From Pantoea alfalfae (GTDB lineage: Bacteria; Pseudomonadota; Gammaproteobacteria; Enterobacterales; Enterobacteriaceae): a DNA stretch of 64,000 nucleotides. Position 1 is the first letter of the stretch, and every line of letters begins with the position of its first letter. Made by a program: the position numbers and the translations under genes. The notes beneath the pieces are model-generated. The model was not told where the DNA came from, made no database searches, and was given only the letters and a program-made list of their open reading frames with translations. Positions 25,437 through 33,757 of this stretch are shown piece by piece. Location of the stretch: contig NZ_CP082293.1 of NCBI RefSeq assembly GCF_019880205.1, forward strand, positions 62,001-126,000. The letters run 5' to 3'.

Positions 25437-26702
25437 TTATGCGGGCTCGGCTGACGCCTGAGGAACCATAAAGTATTCATTTTCGATTGCCCTGATCGTT
25501 TTCCAGTCCCTGTTCAGCTGTTCAAAATTTTCATGAAACAACCCGACCATGCCAATAGCCGTCTGCAGGCCCGTAGTGACCTGGAGCTGACCGTCCGGTT
25601 TCACCCACCGCTTTACGCTTACAAATGAAGGGAGGCTTTCAATTCTGTCCCAGGGGAAATTCTGTAACTGACGGCCTGAAACCGGAGAAACCAGCAGGAC
25701 ATGTCCGCAGTAGCCGCTGAATCCCGGGGCCTTACCGATGCTGTCAATAAAGTGCGCATTATTGACAAACGCGTTGACGGTAGCGGACACATGATTTTCC
25801 CCCGTCACCGCCGTCGTCAGTAAGGGATCGAGGCTTCCATGCAGACGGGAATTCAGCTCAACGATTACCGGCCCGTCGACGGTTAGCATCACTTCCATAT
25901 GGGACGGTCCGAATTTAAGGCCGACTGCATCCAGTACTTTTTTGGCATAATCAATCAGTGCCGAGAATCTGTGCTGGGTATGGTCAACCACCATCATTTT
26001 TTCAAGGCGCGGTGATTCCCGGCGATCGCGATCCACTTCCCAAACGCTGACAACTTTGTGATGGCCATCGAAAGAAACAATATCAACAATGTACTCCTGC
26101 CCCTGCGTGCAGGACTGAACCAGGATTTCGTTCTGATCTTCATCATAATAAGATTTTGAATTGAGAATATTTTCGGCTGCTTCCCTGACCTGAGAAAGGG
26201 TGTGGCACACTTTCACGCCACTCACACCGGCTCCCCGGGTAGGCTTCACCACAACCGGCAGGGTAAGATGAGCCTGCGTCCATTCAACGATCTCGTCTGC
26301 CTGTTCTGACTGATACTGCCTGGGCGTGAGAAGTCCGCTACGGCTCAGGACTTCTATCTGCTCAAACTTATGGCGGCGTGCCTTGGCAAGATGGACGGGA
26401 TTTTTGTAAGGAACATCAAGCGCTTCGGCAAGCTCGGCCGCAAGCTCGATACCGCTTCCCCCACCCGGTAATACCACGTCAATCTGCAGATCCTTCAGGT
26501 TTTCTGCCAGCACGCGGATATCACCCTGATATACGAGGCTGCGTATAAAGTCAGAATGATTGATCTGCGCCCTGAGGCGTTCCGGCAGTGTCTCACTGCT
26601 GAGAACGTGAACACACTGAACACCATAAGAACGGAATGCCGGCGCCAGATACGCGCTGGTTGATGCACCATCCACAATCACGACAGTACTGATTAGTTTC
26701 AT
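25437..26702 (-). CDS. ATP-grasp ligase, BacD/DdaF-like (second in the cluster)
   Basis: 421 residues. ATP-grasp fold with LPVVVKPTRGAGVSGVKVC (about 149-167), an acyl-site loop TQGQEYIVDIVSFDG, and the metal strand PVIVELNSRLHGSLDPL (about 273-289). The sequence resembles the L-amino-acid ligase group (BacD, DdaF) more than its two neighbours do. It directly abuts the ligase gene upstream (stop and start adjacent at 26702/26703). It likely makes an amide bond between an amino acid and a modified partner. The motif NSRLHGS is the family form. Confidence 0.88.
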   Translation of the reverse strand: MKLISTVVIVDGASTSAYLAPAFRSYGVQCVHVLSSETLPERLRAQINHSDFIRSLVYQGDIRVLAENLKDLQIDVVLPGGGSGIELAAELAEALDVPYKNPVHLAKARRHKFEQIEVLSRSGLLTPRQYQSEQADEIVEWTQAHLTLPVVVKPTRGAGVSGVKVCHTLSQVREAAENILNSKSYYDEDQNEILVQSCTQGQEYIVDIVSFDGHHKVVSVWEVDRDRRESPRLEKMMVVDHTQHRFSALIDYAKKVLDAVGLKFGPSHMEVMLTVDGPVIVELNSRLHGSLDPLLTTAVTGENHVSATVNAFVNNAHFIDSIGKAPGFSGYCGHVLLVSPVSGRQLQNFPWDRIESLPSFVSVKRWVKPDGQLQVTTGLQTAIGMVGLFHENFEQLNRDWKTIRAIENEYFMVPQASAEPA

Positions 26703-27857
26703 TTAGTTAGTCTCCGGCTGGAAATTCTGTATAAGGTTTCTGACGTAAACGAACGCCCTGCGCCTGCGGTTACTCAGGTGCTGTGGACCGTAGCTGATGT
26801 GCATAAAGTGGTTACTGAGTTCACCCTTTTCAGTAAATGACCAGGGTAACGGGTCGCTTTCGAGGAAAAAATTAACGCAGGCGTAAGCGGCAGGCAGGAA
26901 GCCTGCAGGCACCGTGACCTTTTTGCCCTGAAGCTTATCAACGAGGTGTTCAACCATATCAAAGCCATAGGCATCCCGGACAATATCGCAAATGAAGCTG
27001 CCGGCAATCCTGGGATTTAATTCAATGATGCTGGCGAAACCATTATGAACGATGCAGTCAACATGTACCGGCCCCCAATCGAGCCCCGCCGCCTGTACTG
27101 CCCGGGCGCCTGTTCCGATAAGGTTACGAAGGGTCTTTTCATCAATATCCAGTTCTGACGTATAGCCGCGTTCCAGAAATTCGGTGCCGTACCGTTTGGA
27201 CTTGCGCATGGCGCCAACGTAATGCCCGTCGAAATACTCAACGCAGTACTCTGTTCCGGGCAGGTATTCTTCCAGCAGTACCGTATCGCTGGGGACCAGG
27301 TCCGGCCGCTGCTCTTTCTGATTAACCAGATAGTCGAGATGGCTGATTACCTCGGAATGCTGACAGCAGAGTTTCACGCCATTACTCGCAGTTCCTTCTG
27401 AGGGTTTTATTACTACCGGTAGCTGCAGCCTGTGGAGCGCTTCCCCCCGGGCTTTATGATCTGAAAGGTGGAATTCCGAATAGCCGGATGTCGGGATATT
27501 GTTATCGGTGAGTATCCTTTTCTGCTGTAATTTTGATACCGCACGAGTAACGGCTGCGGCATCGGGTCCCGGAAGGTCAAGTGCCGAATTGACCTGTGCA
27601 GCAACGCTCGCGTACACATCATTAATCGTGGTGATCCTCAGGTCAGCTTCCGGCCTGAGGTATTCTTTTCTAATCCACCCGGAAATAATGCTGACATCAG
27701 CAGGCAGATATTTTATTTCCACTTCCGGAGGGAAAACTTCCTCTAATCTGTCTTCAGGATTGCTGATAATTGTGACGGGCATTCCTCTTTTCAGTGCGGT
27801 GCTGACCAGTGCCAGGCTTGTGCCTGTTTTCCGGGTGCCTATAATTACAAGCCTCAT
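26703..27857 (-). CDS. ATP-grasp ligase (first in the cluster)
   Basis: 385 residues from ATG 27857, chosen because its paralogue at 24200 starts in the same way (MRLVIIGTRKTGTSL versus MHLVIIGARNTGTSL); an in-frame ATG lies 3 nt upstream. Nucleotide loop VVIKPSEGTASNGVKLC, LPGTEYCVEYFDGHYVGAM, metal strand ASIIELNPRIAGSFICDIVRDAYGFDMV. The same layout as the ligase at 24200 points to duplication within the cluster. 30 bp downstream of the exporter gene. Confidence 0.87.
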   Translation of the reverse strand: MRLVIIGTRKTGTSLALVSTALKRGMPVTIISNPEDRLEEVFPPEVEIKYLPADVSIISGWIRKEYLRPEADLRITTINDVYASVAAQVNSALDLPGPDAAAVTRAVSKLQQKRILTDNNIPTSGYSEFHLSDHKARGEALHRLQLPVVIKPSEGTASNGVKLCCQHSEVISHLDYLVNQKEQRPDLVPSDTVLLEEYLPGTEYCVEYFDGHYVGAMRKSKRYGTEFLERGYTSELDIDEKTLRNLIGTGARAVQAAGLDWGPVHVDCIVHNGFASIIELNPRIAGSFICDIVRDAYGFDMVEHLVDKLQGKKVTVPAGFLPAAYACVNFFLESDPLPWSFTEKGELSNHFMHISYGPQHLSNRRRRAFVYVRNLIQNFQPETN

Positions 27858-27887
27858 CATGCTCCCCTTTCCTGACAATATATTTAT

Positions 27888-29273
27888 TTAAAGAAATAAT
27901 GCGGCCAGAATGACTCCGGCCACCCGGAGCACCACTGAGATATCAAAGGCAAGCCTTGCGCCAGCGGTCATGCTCTCAGCAGCACCCACTATCAGTGCGC
28001 CCAGCAGCGCGACGCCCAGCGCGCTGCCAACCTGCCGGGATACGTTAAAAATGGCTGATGCAGTTGCAGAACGCGTTGACGGCACGTTGCCGAGAATGGC
28101 TGATGTGAGAGCCGGGGTGCTTATTCCGGAACCGATCGCCAGGAAAATCATGCTCACCATGACAACGTAATACGGCGTATCCCTGTCGAGGTCATGCAAC
28201 AGCAGAAAGCTCAGTACACATAAAATTCCGCCGCCAGCAACTGTGAGTCGGGGCGTGAAATATCGGGTAAGACGGCTGCTTGCCACATTGGCAATCATGA
28301 TCACTGTAAATGGCAGCAGGGCCAGCCCCGTCTGCGTTGGGGAGTACCCTTTTACACTCTGGAAGAAAATGCTCAGAATGAATATCAGAGCATAGAAGGT
28401 CAGATTGGAAAGCAGTCCCAGAAGAACGGCAATGGTCAGCACGGAGTTCCGGAACAGAGATAACGGGATCATCGGCTCTGCTGCCCGCGTCTCACGGGCC
28501 ACAAACAGCAGGGCTGCAGCAAGAGCCAGAGCCAGTCCGGTCCATATTTCTGGTGATAGCCATCCCTCTGCTCCTGCCTCAATCACGGAATACGTGAGCA
28601 GGAACAGAAACAGTATGGCCAGGACCTGACCGGGCATATCAAAGCTTTTACTCTTCTCCGCCGGCGTTTCCGCCACAAACCGGTAAGTTGCCCACAGGCT
28701 GAGCAGGCACACGGGAAGGTTGACGAGGAAAATGGCGCGCCATCCGAAGGCGGTCGTAAGAAGACCACCGGCGACCGGCCCCATAGCGCTTACTGCTCCC
28801 CCGATGGCACTCCACCATCCTATGGCATGGCTTCGCACTACCGGATCGCCCGCGCAGGCGTGGGACAGCAGCGCCAGTGACGTCGGGAGGATCAGCGCCG
28901 CACCGGCACCCTGAATGCATCGGGCCGCGATCAGGACATCCACGGAATGCGTAAGGGCACACGTCAGGGAAGCCAGGCAGAAAAGAAAAAGTCCGCTGTT
29001 AAAAACCCGGCGGCAGCCAAAGCGGTCTCCGGCTGCGCCCGCCGTCAGTAACAGAGCGGCAAAGGACAGTGTATAAGCGTCAACCACCCACTGAAGTCCT
29101 GAAACCCCTGTTTCAAGGCTGCTGCCAATTTCCGGAAGCGCAACATTCACGATAGTCACGTCCAGCTGAACCACAATAAATCCAAAGCTGGTTGCAAGCA
29201 GAGTTCCCGTCACGGTATTGCCCTGGCCTCCCGTCATGGCTGATCGATGAGATGTCCGGCTGGCTGGGTTCAT
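27888..29273 (-). CDS. DHA2-family (EmrB/QacA) MFS exporter
   Basis: 461 residues from ATG 29273, which has AAGGAA upstream; the longer reading to 29354 adds a hydrophilic extension. Fourteen-helix drug:H+ antiporter pattern, with LDVTIVNVALPEIG (helix 1, motif D1), GDRFGCRRVFNSG (motif A) and GPVAGGLL (motif C). In a biosynthetic cluster it most likely exports the product and gives self-resistance. Placed between the oxygenase and ligase genes. Confidence 0.9.
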   Translation of the reverse strand: MNPASRTSHRSAMTGGQGNTVTGTLLATSFGFIVVQLDVTIVNVALPEIGSSLETGVSGLQWVVDAYTLSFAALLLTAGAAGDRFGCRRVFNSGLFLFCLASLTCALTHSVDVLIAARCIQGAGAALILPTSLALLSHACAGDPVVRSHAIGWWSAIGGAVSAMGPVAGGLLTTAFGWRAIFLVNLPVCLLSLWATYRFVAETPAEKSKSFDMPGQVLAILFLFLLTYSVIEAGAEGWLSPEIWTGLALALAAALLFVARETRAAEPMIPLSLFRNSVLTIAVLLGLLSNLTFYALIFILSIFFQSVKGYSPTQTGLALLPFTVIMIANVASSRLTRYFTPRLTVAGGGILCVLSFLLLHDLDRDTPYYVVMVSMIFLAIGSGISTPALTSAILGNVPSTRSATASAIFNVSRQVGSALGVALLGALIVGAAESMTAGARLAFDISVVLRVAGVILAALFL

Positions 29274-29405
29274 AATGTTCCTTTCTGGCATGGCAACTGA
29301 CAGTAAGCCAGCTGACTCTGTTGCGCCTGCTTCGCCTTTGACGTACGGAGGCAAGGCGGGCTTGTCGAGGCCACCGGCCAGCAGGCTGCCGGTGGCGGTG
29401 TGGCT

Positions 29406-30479
29406 TCAGGCAGCCGACGGCGTTTTCTCGCGCCCCGGTATTTCGGATGCTGCGGTTTTCACGTTGGGATCAAACACGCGGTCTTTAACGGGTACGAACG
29501 ACCTGAAGTTCCAGAGGTTGCGGGCTACAAAAATGCGCTGTACCCAGCGGAGCGCACGATCGTTTTCATCAAAAGCGGGCTTGAAGCTGTCACGGGAATG
29601 CAGGGTAAAACTGTTATTAATGAGGATCAGCCTGCCGGGGCTGATCTGAACGCCGAATGAAACTTCGCGTACTGCCTGATAAAGATTTTCCAGAGCCTGT
29701 TTTGCACGCGGATTCACGGCCAGTACCATATCCGGGTAGAAGGCTACGGTCACACGCGGGGCAGAGATAGGGCCTGACAGAATCGGACTCAGGTCAGTAT
29801 TATCACGTGGTTCAGCAGACGCGCCGCGCCAGCGGTAAGGCACGCGGATAATGAAATTTTTGCCGTACAGATGCTTGATATCTTCTTCTGAAAGTTTTTC
29901 CAGCGCCCGGCGGCAGTCGGAAATGCGGGTCTGCGGCCCGCCAAGCGGTTCCCCTCTGACGCCCAGTAATATGAGTGCAAGCGGTGACGTGTCGCCTTCC
30001 GGCATATATGCCTGCGCAGCATTTTCAATATGAAAATCGAGCTCAACTTCAGACCCGAGACCGGTAAACTCTTTGGCTGCCTCTTTATGCGGCGTAAGAT
30101 TATTTACCAGCTCATGACCTTCATGAGCAATGGAATAGGGTTCACCCGTAAGCACACCCATTGTGACCAGTATATTTTCAGTCAATACGCCACTTTTGAA
30201 TGCGCTGCCTGATTCATTATGACGTGGACTGCCGGTGACTGACTTATCTACCGGCAGATTATCAATCTGCAATGAACCGAGCGCGCTCGCTGAAAAGCCT
30301 TTAACCTTATTGATTGCCGTGATCACCCTTTCAGGAAATACCGTATAGGCAACCTTTCTGATTTTATTTAAATAAACGTCTGAGCCTGAAGGATCATAGT
30401 CAATTTTTTCAAGAACTGATCGGATATATTCTGATTCTTCCGTACTGAGAACAATATTCTGGTCTACATTCGGCTTCAT
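29406..30479 (-). CDS. Clavaminate-synthase/VioC-like Fe(II)/2-oxoglutarate oxygenase
   Basis: 357 residues. Jelly-roll oxygenase of the clavaminate synthase-like (TauD/CAS) superfamily. Iron ligands are H150 and E152 in LDFHIENAA and H294 in FTLHSRDSF; 2-oxoglutarate-binding Arg probably R311 or R315 in RALRWVQRIF. HxE rather than HxD is typical for the amino acid hydroxylases VioC, OrfP and AsnO. It should hydroxylate or desaturate a free or tethered amino acid to supply an unusual building block. GAGGAT precedes the ATG. First structural gene after the regulator. Confidence 0.87.
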   Translation of the reverse strand: MKPNVDQNIVLSTEESEYIRSVLEKIDYDPSGSDVYLNKIRKVAYTVFPERVITAINKVKGFSASALGSLQIDNLPVDKSVTGSPRHNESGSAFKSGVLTENILVTMGVLTGEPYSIAHEGHELVNNLTPHKEAAKEFTGLGSEVELDFHIENAAQAYMPEGDTSPLALILLGVRGEPLGGPQTRISDCRRALEKLSEEDIKHLYGKNFIIRVPYRWRGASAEPRDNTDLSPILSGPISAPRVTVAFYPDMVLAVNPRAKQALENLYQAVREVSFGVQISPGRLILINNSFTLHSRDSFKPAFDENDRALRWVQRIFVARNLWNFRSFVPVKDRVFDPNVKTAASEIPGREKTPSAA

Positions 30480-30935
30480 TTATAAATCCTCATCCAGTGT
30501 TATACAGGGGGTCTTTACAAAACTATAATAAAAACTACTCCCCGAAATTATCTGAGTCAAACCTGTTTGATGAATTATTAGTGACAATTATGCATAAGCA
30601 ATGAAAGATAGAATCAATAGATTTTCCGCCTATGGATCATTTTTTCACTGTCAACGGATGTGAAATAGTTTCATTTTTATTGATGGCATGAGAATACCCT
30701 GAGGCAACGAGCTCAGTGTTTATATGTAAGGGTTAATAACTACATTACTGTAATTATTGCAGATGATGGTGTAAGTATAATCAGCGTGCTTTCATCAAAT
30801 ATTCTTTTATAGAACCTTCCTTTTTCGCTCCAGCCGCAGATAACATTTTTACCTGACGCATGCAGAACAGTCAGGAGCCTGTTCCTTTTTTTTCTCCGGA
30901 CGGTCATTCCTGCCATCAGCATCACGTTATCCCGG
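30480..30935. other. AT-rich leader of the biosynthetic operon
   Basis: 456 bases between the tetR gene and the first biosynthetic gene. I see no gene; an 89-codon frame on the minus strand (30740-31009) mostly overlaps tetR and lacks plausibility. A small inverted repeat TGAAA-tag-TTTCA is at 30661-30673. The operon promoter should be here, but no clear -35/-10 pair stands out. Confidence 0.4.
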
Positions 30936-31550
30936 TTACTTATCGTTACTGACAGGCAATGCGAGAACAGAATTGATAAAAAACGCATTTGATCTTCGCA
31001 GATTTTCAATTTTTGGTTTCACTTTCCCGTATAACCTCATACCTTCCAGCATCATAAAAAGGCCTTCAGCCATAACGCCGGCATCATAGTCATTCCGGAA
31101 TACGCCTTTCTTCTGGCCCTTTTGCAGAATGCGCGTCAGCCGGGAAATCAGGCCTGAAAACATATATTCAATCAGCTCCCGGACAGCCTCATCACCAGGA
31201 AGCAGTTCACTGGCCGCCGCAATGGAAAAGCATCCCCGTGATCCATCAGGACCGGCGGTGAGCTGTGCAAAAAAATCGAGCGTCTGGGTCAGGGCTGTTT
31301 CGGGTTCAAGTTCGTTTTCACGCTGCGTGAGGCGCCGCAGGCCGCCATCCATGTACTGACGAAGCGCAGCAAGGAAGATGGCATGTTTGTCGGGATAAAG
31401 TTTATAGATGCTTGCGCTGGCCAGCCCCGATTTTTCTCTAAGATCGGCAAGAGATGTCGCCCTGTAGCCCTTCTCCCAGAACAGTGCCTGAGCAACGTTC
31501 AGAAAGTCAGTAGGGTTAAATTCTCTTGGTCTGCCAGCGTTTCTTTTCAT
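30936..31550 (-). CDS. TetR-family regulator of the biosynthetic cluster
   Basis: 204 residues. TetR helix-turn-helix GYRATSLADLREKSGLASASIYKLYPDKHAIFLAALRQYMDGG (about residues 29-72) and a helical effector domain with the 'RGCFSIAAASEL' cysteine motif of the YxaF/LmrA-like group. It lies upstream of, and in the same direction as, the biosynthetic genes. A 24-bp inverted repeat 16 bp upstream of its start is the likely operator. Expected role: repress itself and perhaps the cluster until a ligand, possibly the product, binds. Confidence 0.9.
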   Translation of the reverse strand: MKRNAGRPREFNPTDFLNVAQALFWEKGYRATSLADLREKSGLASASIYKLYPDKHAIFLAALRQYMDGGLRRLTQRENELEPETALTQTLDFFAQLTAGPDGSRGCFSIAAASELLPGDEAVRELIEYMFSGLISRLTRILQKGQKKGVFRNDYDAGVMAEGLFMMLEGMRLYGKVKPKIENLRRSNAFFINSVLALPVSNDK

Positions 31551-31565
31551 GGATCATAAACCTTT

Positions 31566-31589
31566 ATTGTGGATTACTTAATCTACAAT
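31566..31589. promoter_or_regulatory. Inverted repeat upstream of tetR, probable operator
   Basis: ATTGTGGATTA (31566-31576), ct, TAATCTACAAT (31579-31589): arms of 11 bp with one mismatch. It sits 16-39 bp before the tetR start codon. No second copy was found in the leader at 30480-30935. Confidence 0.6.
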
Positions 31590-32270
31590 CCATTTAATGC
31601 TTTCGTAAAGCGTTTTTAACTAAAATTTTACTTTTGGTGATGGTGAGGTAAAGAGGATAAGGCGGGACGGTATGGAACGTTGTGGTGCGGGCCGGTCTGA
31701 TCCTGTCTTCTGATTGATGTCGCCTCTCAGACACTCAGGCTGAGCGAATTTTACTCATGACGCAGCTTTTAATCTTAAAAGCAATAATTTCCACTTTCAG
31801 TCAATAATTCAGCATAAGTTCTATTTTATATCAGATGCGCCATTCTGGCTGCCTATTCACTGTATGCTGCTCACGTCTCTTTCTCCTGATTCAGAAGATC
31901 CGAAAAAGGGCAGCACCGGATCTTTCTTCCCTGGTGGCGGTTTTTTGCGCATGGCACTACATATCGTGTCTCTGTCAGCTGCATTAACCACTACATATGG
32001 TGTAATGACGCGAGCCAGGGCCGTCTGCGCCAGGCTTTTCCCCGCCCCGCCGTCGTGTTACGCTTCCGGTTAATGCTATAAATTGAAAAAGTCGGATCAT
32101 GACAGGATGGGCATCAGGTAATTTCGAGTGGTTTATTTAAGCAAACTATTGGTAACCAGGAATAAAATAAGCACACTCATATTATCTTTGATTAATTTTT
32201 ACATATTGAGTAAATCAGCCCTTCTGTAATAACGCTATGAATCCTCCGGAAAACTGTTACGTTCGAATCC
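31590..32270. other. Relic DNA with right copy of the flanking repeat
   Basis: About 680 bases without a convincing gene. A 69-codon frame (31864-32073, +) contains the repeat and ends in a biased, implausible tail. Otherwise AT-rich filler. Confidence 0.4.
31894..31922. repeat. 29-bp direct repeat, right copy
   Basis: 26 of 29 identical to 21230-21258, same orientation; GTCTCTTT also precedes both copies at a similar distance. It lies just outside the regulator end of the biosynthetic cluster. See the left copy for interpretation. Confidence 0.55.
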
Positions 32271-32537
32271 ATGAAAGCCCATGATGATTTCAGCTACGCC
32301 TTCGAGAAAATCCTGTACGGAATTACTTCCTCTGAAAAGAGAGACGCAGACTTCGCGAACGGAACCGCGCTGAAAATATTCAGCAGAAAATATGCGGAGT
32401 TCCGTCAGGTGCTGAGCGACGCAGGTGAACTCGGTGACCACGAGTGCGATCTGGACACGTTTGCGCATGGCATTGACGTTCTGCAGGGCTATTTTGACGG
32501 CACTACCGGCGGCCTGACCGAGCGCCTGCCGGTATAG
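32271..32537 (+). CDS. Hypothetical protein, plasmid-type
   Basis: 88 residues, acidic, predominantly helical, with KAHDDFSYAFEKILYGI and a C-terminal FDGTTGGLTERLPV. No domain recognised. Composition looks genuine, but the region around is degraded, so it may be a remnant of a longer protein. Start codon support is weak. Confidence 0.4.
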   Translation: MKAHDDFSYAFEKILYGITSSEKRDADFANGTALKIFSRKYAEFRQVLSDAGELGDHECDLDTFAHGIDVLQGYFDGTTGGLTERLPV

Positions 32538-32630
32538 TATTGCATCGTCTGATTTCGCTGTCCGACCCGCAGTACGTGGACCAGCAAGAGCTGATGGTCT
32601 CCACACCGAAATTTTTGCTTAGGTGCTGTC

Positions 32631-32961
32631 ATGCTGAGACCGACCGTACCGAGAAAAGTCAGGCTCTGGGCCGTGACAGACATCGCAGTGTGCATCTGGC
32701 TGAACGAGGCTGGACGGGATTACATTTTCATTACTTTTCAACAGTAGCTACGCCATGCATATGCTCTATGCGGACATTCCAATGAGGATGCTGCAGAGCA
32801 TGATGTGGCACAAAAGCGTTAATTCGACAAATGTCTATAAGAAGGTATTTGCGTTGGCGGCAGGGTGCAGGGTGCAGGGTGCAGGGTGCAGGGTGCAGGG
32901 TGCAGGGTGCAGGGTGCAGGGTGCAGGTTCAGATACTATCGCCATACTGAAAAGGGTATGA
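32631..32961 (+). pseudogene. ResD-like tyrosine recombinase remnant with heptamer expansion
   Basis: Two pieces in different frames: RKVRLWAVTDIAVCIWLNEA (32645-32705) and SYAMHMLYADIPMRMLQSMMWHKSVNSTNVYKKVFAL (from 32749). They match the catalytic end of tyrosine recombinases of the F-plasmid ResD type, which resolve plasmid multimers. The RHxxR region between them is damaged, the catalytic GH is WH, and 9 copies of a 7-bp repeat are inserted after VFAL. Not functional. Another replicon's multimer-resolution gene seems to have decayed here. Confidence 0.65.
32860..32922 (+). repeat. 7-bp tandem repeat, 9 copies of GCAGGGT
   Basis: Nine perfect head-to-tail copies of GCAGGGT from 32860 to 32922, followed by a partial copy (GCAGGTT). 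Nine units make 63 bp, so the frame of the ResD-like remnant stays open (repeating GCRVQGA). Typical of slipped-strand expansion. Confidence 0.95.
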
Positions 32962-32993
32962 GGCTGTTAATCATACGAAAACAAGTGTTATAA

Positions 32994-33305
32994 ATGGCTA
33001 AAATATATTCTTCCGCTGCTGCTTATCCTCGCCCTGGCTGGCTTTTAATCCCGCACGACAGTGAGGAAGACAAAGCGTATTACGTCGCGGTGTTCTGCGC
33101 AATTGATCACCAAGGTCAGCAGCCGTTCGACCAGCAGATGCGAAATGTTATTGAAGGCGGCAATTCTGACTATGCGCTGCAGAAAATAGCCTATAAACCG
33201 CGGCTGGGACGCAGCGTGATTGGCCGCTGGGAGCAACTGAAAGCCGATGAGCAACAGCGCGCCGCGCAGGATAATGTTGTCTGCCAGCAACTGCTGATGC
33301 GCTAA
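32994..33305 (+). pseudogene. Small membrane protein copy 2, anchor scrambled by paired frameshifts
   Basis: 103 codons. From IPHDSEEDKAYYVAV to the end it is almost identical to the gene at 17271. The first 20 residues differ completely (MAKIYSSAAAYPRPGWLL), although the DNA is still alignable: about 5 bases are missing near codon 4 and about 4 near codon 17. The frame is left, then restored, and the hydrophobic anchor becomes polar. It is either a soluble variant or a dead copy. Confidence 0.6.
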
Positions 33306-33354
33306 GTGGTGGCGGAGAGTAATGTCTGATGATTCACATGATGAAGGAGAAAAT

Positions 33355-33732
33355 ATGACCCTGCCAGAACGCAAAAATTACCCGCCACTGGACGAAGTAA
33401 AAGCGCCTTATGTCTACGCAGTGAAACATGGCGAGACGCTGTATGTCTCAGGGCTGACCGCTTTCGGTACGGCGGCTCAGCAGGGAGATATGGTTTAACA
33501 GGCAGAAGCCATTTTTGATCAACTCAGGGCAGTTGCCGTAGCTGAGAATACGTCGCTCGCAGCGCTGCTGAAAGTCACGATATTTATCACCTCTTTCACA
33601 GAGATCACCGCGCTGCGGGAAGTGCTTTATCGCAACTACGGCGAACATCTGCCCGCCAGCTCGCTGGTACAGGTCAGCGGACTGTTCTCCGCTGACCTGC
33701 GCATAGAGATTGAAGCCATTTTTGCCCTCTGA
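33355..33732 (+). pseudogene. RidA/YjgF-family gene with internal stop
   Basis: The full frame from ATG 33355 to TGA 33732 would give about 125 residues of a RidA-like enamine/imine deaminase (LYVSGLTAFGT, TSLAALLKVTIFITSF, PASSLVQVSGLFSADLRIEIEAIF). Codon 48 is TAA (33496-33498), where most relatives would have a lysine or glutamine codon. The ribosome site AAGGAG is good. A single nonsense change in an otherwise intact gene, so either recent inactivation or a sequence error. Confidence 0.8.
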
Positions 33733-33757
33733 ATGGCACTCCGCATCAACGCCGCTG

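Noticed and set aside
30740-31009. 89-codon minus-strand frame after the cluster tetR gene
   Set aside because: Overlaps the tetR 3' end, has biased composition and no start support.
32860-32922. Heptamer repeat as iteron or recombination site
   Set aside because: Head-to-tail short units with no spacers inside a dead gene fit slippage better.
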